Shown here in pieces: positions 58,720 to 64,000 of a stretch of DNA of 64,000 bases. The DNA is from Lunularia cruciata. Lineage: Eukaryota > Streptophyta > Marchantiopsida > Lunulariales > Lunulariaceae. The translations under genes and the position numbers were made by a program. Position 1 is the stretch's first letter. Every line of letters starts with the position of its first letter. The notes under the pieces were generated by a model. The model did not search any database. It had not been told where the DNA came from and saw only the letters and a program-made list of their open reading frames with translations. The stretch is from positions 16,680,501 through 16,744,500 of the forward strand of contig OX419761.1 in NCBI GenBank assembly GCA_948567375.1. The letters are read 5' to 3'.

Positions 58720-60440
58720 CATTCATGTCCAATGTCTTTAAATAGGGTTTTTGCATGTAAGCATATTCTGGCCAAAACCATTGCATCTACTGTATTGAAT
58801 AGTATGCTTTTGTTTGCCAATGTCTTCCATGTGAATGTTGCACTTTTTGGACCGGTCAGCCAAGCAAGTGGTTTCATGCTTTCATCACCATCAAAGTTTC
58901 TTTTCTCCCTATATCCCATTCAACCTTATGTGGAACAAGATAAATGGGAGCACCATCCATTGCTTGGTAGAATTTGAAAGTGTAAAAGGGTGCAACGTAT
59001 GCATCAATGGCCTCTTTATGATATAAAATGACAAAAAACACATTGTAGTATAGAATGCACATTTCTTGCAAACATTTGCATGAGCCGTCCCTAATTTGAG
59101 GCTTGATAGCCTTTGATGAACACTCTCCTCATCATCCAAAAACCGAGCTAGAATCTGATAGAACCCTATATCGTAGGGAAGACATCTAGAACAATTGTAT
59201 AGCATGCATTGCTTATGGCACAAGATGTCCAAGAAGAAGATTTGTTGCAATTTTTCAGTCATGTTGCTACTGCATCAACTAGCTGCAGATTGCTTCCAAT
59301 ATGACCAGGACTGGCTTTTCCTGAGCATCAAACAACCAAGCATTCAATGATTTAGCAATGTTCAATGTCAAGTGCCTAAATATTTTACCTTAAAAAAATG
59401 TAGTTGCCCAAAAGTGAGGTTATGCATTTTTTACCCACTACATGGCTTTTGTTGATATGTCTGCATTGCATTTTATGACTTCATTAAACTGATGCTCTAT
59501 AATTGCATGTGTTTCCTTCTACAAAAATTTCACAAGAGCCACATTTTTTAACGCTTAGCAAAAGCTCTCTACAAGGTAGCGCACACAAGGTGCATGTTGT
59601 GCATCAAGAAAGGCAGCAAGAACACCATCAATGAGACCCTTTTTTCTATTGCTGATGAATGTGTACTGCTACCCTACCTAGCATGCAATGATAAAGTAGA
59701 TTCAACTTTTTCAAGAAACTAGACCCAATTCACATTATTTTTTGCATTGGCAATATGAAATGCAATTGAAATATTTGCCCTTGTGCATCAATGCCAATAG
59801 CCACAAGCAAAATCCCAAGATATCTACCTTTGAGGTGCATTTTAACAATGCAAATGAGGGAGCGGCAATGCTAGAAACTAGCCAAACTACCATGAAATGC
59901 CCAAAATAGTCAGTAGAACCAGCCATTTTCACTTTCCACATCAGCAATACTCCCAAGATTGGCATTTTTCAATTATTTTCAATATTGAGGAAGGTGAGCA
60001 TATTTCTATTCATTAGACCCAAGCAATTATGTGGCAAATTTTTCCTTTTGCTCCATGCTTTCATAAACAAAAGAGTAATCCCATTTCTTATGTGGATATC
60101 TGCTTTGATTTCCATTGCACAGTAATTTGGTAATTTAAAAATATGCTCTCACACTTTGGTGCAACCCATCATGATGGTGTGTATTTGCTACCAAGTTCCC
60201 CAAGCAAGTGTGCTCACTAGCACACATTTTTATGACAAACTCCAAGTTGTGTTGGCAGTTGATACATGCAATTGCCAAACTCCAAGTGGTGTTAGCAGTT
60301 GATGCATGCATGTATACTCCTCTTGCTTGCGAGCTACCATGTACCAAACTTTATCTAATTTGATTATTTGGAATTCAAAGCTTGCCATAATTGCTTCTTA
60401 TGCAACAACACACATTATGATGTATTTTGAAATGGAAGCA
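58720..60440 (-). pseudogene. MULE transposase pseudogene
   Basis: The N-terminal part reads LEFVIKMCASEHTCLGNLVA, then NTHHHDGLHQSVRAYF near 60350-60140 (a zinc-binding style WRKY-GCM1-like region). The DDE region follows: CTSKVDILGFCLWLLALM (family pattern DGTHLKGRYLG.LL, first Asp lost), ISNRKKGLIDGVLAAFLDAQ (second catalytic region) and HAPCVRYLVESFC. The C-terminal part has KEAIDAYVAPFYTFKFYQAM and GAPIYLVPHKVEWDIGRKE. Many stops interrupt it. It lies inside inverted repeats with a 9-bp target duplication. Confidence 0.65.
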
Positions 60441-60482
60441 TTGTGCAAGGAATTAGAAGCAAAATGTGCACAATAGAATGGT

Positions 60483-60897
60483 TGTAAAAGACCAAGACCG
60501 AGGAGAAAAATAGGAGAATGGAAACTCACAATTGGGACACTTGAATGAGGGAAAACTTCAAATGCCTAGCATGAGCTTTAGCTTTGGTATTTATAGGTAG
60601 CATACAAGGCCCTTGAGAAGCTTCCTCAAGCCGCTTTCTTAGAGTGCAAGCCAAGTTAACTAGGAAGCTTCTCAAGAAGCTTCCTTCTAGAAGTTGCCTA
60701 CTTGATGCGCAAGCTAAGCTAGTTGGAAGCTCCTAGAAGCTTCCTTCTAGAAGCTACTTACTTGCGGTGCAAGCTAAGCTAGCCAAGAAGCTTCCCAAGA
60801 AGCTTCTTAGATACTTCCGGAATATTCTAGGCTAATTTGTCTTATGAGCTACTTTGTAAGTCCACCTAAATTTGTTGCTAAACTCCATATTGTTACA
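60483..60897 (-). repeat. 3' LTR of element C with HSE arrays
   Basis: The 415-bp LTR holds the HSE array GAAGCTCCTAGAAGCTTC at 60726-60743 (one unit mutated) and a minus-strand TATA box (CTATAAATA) at 60588-60596. It is very similar to the 5' LTR, so the insertion is fairly young. A G-rich purine tract (GGCGGGGGAATA on the minus strand) adjoins it internally. Confidence 0.8.
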
Positions 60898-60904
60898 TAT
60901 TCCC

Positions 60905-61475
60905 CCGCCGCTAGTTGGTGATGTCCTCATCGCCAGTGAAGCTTCCAATTCTTGGATGGCCGTCCATGCATTTTGGAGGTGAGAAAGAGGTTCCCATGTG
61001 GCATCATGAAGGGGATACACTTTCCAAAGGACCTTGTACTCCGTATGTTAGTGACGGCTTTGTTGAATATGGCAACATGCAAGGATACAATCAACTTTGT
61101 TCTCCTCATGATCATTGAAAGGGACAAGAAGAGGGGGAGGTTGGACTCAAGAGGAAAAGAAAGAGGGGTTAGGAACAAAGTGTTTCAACTTGGAAACATG
61201 AAAGACAGGATGGATACGCATATGACAAGGCAAGGCAAGTTGATAAGCAACAAGAGAGACAATTTGAGTATATCAAAATGTCCTATCCAATTAGGGGCAA
61301 GTTTATGAACTTGGGTATCAAGTGGGAGAGAGAGGTTACTAGAGGATAGCATGACTTTATCACCAACTTCAAAGGTGAGATCACAATGATGGTGGTCGGC
61401 ATATTGTTTTTGGCGATTCTGAGCAACAAGGAGGTGAGACTTGGCTTGTTGGAGAGAGTGGGATATAGTGGTCAA
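60905..61475 (-). pseudogene. integrase C-terminus and chromodomain of element C
   Basis: The frame from 61475 reads AKSHLLVAQNRQKQYADHHH, then FEVGDKVMLSSSNLSLPLDT and VHKLAPNWIGHFDI (GPY/F region). A separate phase encodes a chromodomain whose end reads YPLHDATWEPLSHLQNAWTA. It is the counterpart of 40830-41345 in element B, but with fewer stops at shared codons. Confidence 0.65.
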
Positions 61476-62264
61476 CAATAGGAACAACCTCCATTTTGTC
61501 ACAATCTTTCTTTATCTATTGCACCAAGTGGCATCCGTTGGATAGCATCAATCTCTATTGGTGTTGGTTCCTCCACCCATGCGTATTGTATTGGTAAGCT
61601 TGGTGTAAGTCGAGGTCGAGACCAAGTTGTCGCAACCAAAGAATCAAGGCGCTCAGCCAATTGCATGGCTTCTTCTATGTTTTGTGGTTCTCACATGGTC
61701 ACTTCCAATTTGGCTAGTGACTTCAATCCCCGCACAAATCGATCAAAATTTCTCCTTCTTGTATATCTAGAATTTGCATGATGATGTTCTAAAATTGTGT
61801 AATGTAGCCTCTTATTGAGCCAATTAGCTTCAACTCCGCCAATTTATCTCGTGCAGCTCGGGTGGCATTTATGGTTTGAATCGACCAAGTATTGCATCCT
61901 TGAATTCTGTCCATATCAAGATTGGTGCAACAATCTATCGTTCAACTTGCTCCACTCGGAATTGCCACTAAAGTTTTGCCACACCATCCAATTGGCTAGA
62001 AGCCAAGAGAATCTGTTTTTGTTCATCTTGAAGATTGGTGGCTTTCAAAGTAAGTTTGCAATCAAAAACAAAATTCTCCATTGTGCTCGGAAGATTCTTG
62101 CCTTCAAACATCTTAGGTTTTGGAAATCAAATACAATCTTCTCCATCTTGGACTAGCACTCTCTTTATATGTTCTCTTTGTTGTTGGTCTTGTTCATCCA
62201 ACAATCAAGTAAGGTGCTCAATTTGTTGCTACATCGCAAGGATAACGTCCAATATTTCCTCCAT
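61475..62264 (-). pseudogene. gag fragment of element C
   Basis: The frame starts at an ATG at 62264 (MEEILDVILAM, then a stop at codon 12). It can be followed through RRNFDRFVRGLKSLAKLEVT and PQNIEEAMQLAERLDSLVAT, the capsid C-terminal pattern of gypsy gag, to about 61500. Several stops occur. It ends at the deletion junction near 61475, where sequence matching integrase of element B begins. Confidence 0.6.
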
Positions 62265-62535
62265 AGCTACTACTCTATCCTACTACTCCCAATTTATCTA
62301 ATTGATTAACATATAGATACAACACGCCCACCTTTCCCCATAAGTGACAACTGGAAGTATCAAGGGTTCCTCAGACATGGTGATCATATGTAGAAAATTG
62401 TGCCCAAAGCATGAGATGATGAATTATGTGAAGCGGTGCTTGGGTAATATCTGGACATGAAAATCCCAATGGTTTGGCGGAAGTGGATTTGGTGGTCTAT
62501 AAATTCTATCCATCCTATTCCTCTTCTGATACCAA

Positions 62536-62959
62536 TGTAAAAGACCAAGACCAATGAGAGAAATAGGAGAATAGAAACTCACAATTGGGGCACTTGAATG
62601 AGGGAAAACTCCAAATGCCTAGCATGAGCTTTGGCTTTGGTATTTATAGGTAGCATACAAGGTCCTTGAGAAGCTTCTCAAGAAGCTTCCTCAAGCCGCT
62701 TTCTTAGAGTGCAAGCCAAGTTAACTAGGAAGCTTCTCAAGAAGCTTCTTAGAAGTCATCTACTTGACGTGCAAGCTAAGCTAGTTGGAAGCTTCTAGAA
62801 GCTTCTTTCTAGAAGCTACTTACTTGCGGTGCAAGCTAAGCTAGCCGGGAAGCTTCCCAAGAAGCTTCCTAGATACTTCCGGAATATTCTAGGCTAATTT
62901 GTCTTATGTGCTACTTTGTAAGTCCGATTAACTTCGTCGCTAAACTCCATATTGCTACA
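62536..62959 (-). repeat. 5' LTR of element C with HSE arrays
   Basis: The 424-bp LTR has a perfect four-unit heat shock element GAAGCTTCTAGAAGCTTC at 62788-62805, further TTCTAGAA and GAAGCTTCTCAAGAAGC arrays on both sides, and a minus-strand TATA box at 62641-62649. As the 5' LTR it would be the promoter of the element. Confidence 0.8.
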
Positions 62960-63182
62960 ATGGTTGTGGGACGGGGGACTTGCACTTCCATTTCAATATA
63001 CATCATGGCGCATATTGTTGGTTTTTTTTCCTAAATAGTGTGATGTTTGGCACTATATTGTACATGCAATATTATATTGCTCATATGAGCCAAGGGTAAT
63101 TTTGATATTTTGAAAAGCCAAGGAGCATATTTGATATTTTATAAAAATAGAGGAGTAATTATGATATTTCTTCTAAAAATAA

Positions 63183-63767
63183 ATATAAATAAATCTCTTG
63201 ATTTGTAATGTTAGTATATTGTAGACCTTAAAATATTTTCAATTTACTTCTTTGAAACCATCAAGGATTATATTCTATCATTACTAGTCTTATTATCTAC
63301 TAGTAAATAATTGTGCCATTCATCAATGTCTTTAATATCTCTCATAAATAAACAACTTATATTTAATAATTGTACTCAAAAGTCTTCTCAACCAAATTTT
63401 CTTAAAGGTAGAATAAAAAAATCTAACAAAGTTAAATTGCAATAAATGACAAAGATTTATTTTCAAATCCCAATCTTTAAATTATGCTTATTTTAAAACT
63501 AGGTAAATTTTTTGAAATAATTGGTTTAAATATGCATATTTTACTCTCACATATTTTCTAAATCTTTCAATATTTCTTTCCTAGAAAGTTGGTACATTTC
63601 TTGGGAAAATTGGCCTACTCATGCATCAAACATCTTGCATTCCTTTTGCATAAAATTAAGAAAGAAATTGCTTGGGAATTGATTTCTTTGTATTTATATG
63701 AATTTAGTGGCAATATCCATGCAATCTAAAATTGAGGATCATTTTTGGAAACAAGAATATAAACATG

Positions 63768-63853
<86 letters not shown>

Positions 63854-64000
63854 AGACAATGCTCAACTTTGCATGGGATTGCACTTTATGGTAGTGCTTT
63901 ATGGTCACAATAGTAATGCTCTCTTTTCTCTCAAAAAAAAGCACATAATCCTAATTATAACAATAGTGACATGTAACACTTGTTGGTGCATGTGTGCTCC
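63183..64000. other. AT-rich flank with long (TA)n
   Basis: This is AT-rich DNA without coding potential. It is dominated by a (TA) tract of about 76 bp at 63774-63849; the IYIYIY reading frames across it are meaningless. Confidence 0.8.
63774..63849. repeat. (TA)n microsatellite, about 38 units
   Basis: A pure alternating TA tract. Its length is likely variable between individuals and prone to sequencing error. Confidence 0.95.

Larger units (their letters stand above)
60483..62959 (-). mobile_element. internally deleted Ty3/gypsy element C (HSE family), TSD ATGGT
   Basis: LTRs 60483-60897 and 62536-62959 start TGTAAAAGACCAAGACC and end TTGTTACA or TTGCTACA. The exact duplication ATGGT lies at 60478-60482 and 62960-62964. 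The 1.6-kb interior joins a gag fragment directly to the integrase C-terminus and chromodomain, so the zinc knuckle, protease, RT, RNase H and most of integrase are deleted. A primer site (TTGGTATCAGAAGAGG, initiator-Met type) adjoins the right LTR. It could move only with proteins supplied in trans. Confidence 0.85.
58597..63173 (-). mobile_element. Mutator-like element with 9-bp TSD, interrupted by retrotransposon C
   Basis: The terminal inverted repeats read GGGAAATATCATAACTACTC at 58597 and, from 63173 on the other strand, GAAGAAATATCATAATTACTC. Similarity extends about 90 bp through AAAATATCAAATAT and TTTCAAAAT(A/T)TC words. The 9-bp sequence TAAAAATAA flanks both ends exactly (58588-58596 and 63174-63182). 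The length and long inverted repeats are typical of Mutator elements. The interior carries a minus-strand MULE transposase remnant. Without the nested element it is about 2.1 kb. Confidence 0.75.

Noticed and set aside
63698-63944. Open frames on both strands across 63.7-63.9 kb
   Set aside because: They are translations of the (TA)n tract (alternating Ile-Tyr) and have no coding meaning.

Overview
This is nuclear DNA of a land plant. Three supportable host genes sit in a gene island of roughly 7.5-22.4 kb with moderate GC. The flanks are very AT-rich and the rest is nested transposable elements: Ty3/gypsy chromovirus-type retrotransposons primed by initiator-tRNA-Met-like sites, a Mutator-like element, a pogo-like element and a tRNA-derived SINE-like fragment. 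The lineage cannot be fixed from sequence alone. A non-flowering plant such as a bryophyte is my guess, from the compact genes with long leaders and the style of the gypsy proteins.

Layout. 1-7.5 kb is AT-rich with no convincing gene. 7.5-22.4 kb holds an F-box gene (+), a small secreted cysteine-rich protein gene (+) and a 485-residue acidic/coiled-coil orphan gene (-) with visible 5'UTR splice sites. 23.1-24.0 kb carries a Mutator-type transposase fragment. 25.5-27.04 kb is a complete but dead pogo-like element with terminal inverted repeats and TA duplications. 27.3-38.8 kb is an old gypsy element (D, +) split inside gag by a complete gypsy element (A, -, 28906-35436, TSD TGTAG). 38.8-41.8 kb is the 3' part of a second gypsy lineage (B, +), whose LTR carries perfect heat-shock-element arrays. 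41.8-50.2 kb is a decayed relative of A (E, -), hit by three solo LTRs, two with exact 5-bp duplications. 50.4-57.1 kb is a mosaic of unrecognised decayed coding sequences and patches of GC-rich degenerate repeats. 58597-63173 is a Mutator-like element with 9-bp TSD TAAAAATAA, into which an internally deleted B-type element (C, TSD ATGGT) has jumped. The end is AT-rich with a long (TA)n tract.

How the parts relate. Target duplications and continuity of interrupted reading frames give an order of events: D before A, E before its three solo LTRs, the Mutator-like element before C. All mobile-element proteins seen are broken by stops or frameshifts, so this is a graveyard beside a short gene island. 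The most interesting signals are the heat-shock-element LTR family, two short reading frames conserved upstream of gag in elements A and E, and a GC-rich repeat family in both orientations around an unrecognised protein cluster.
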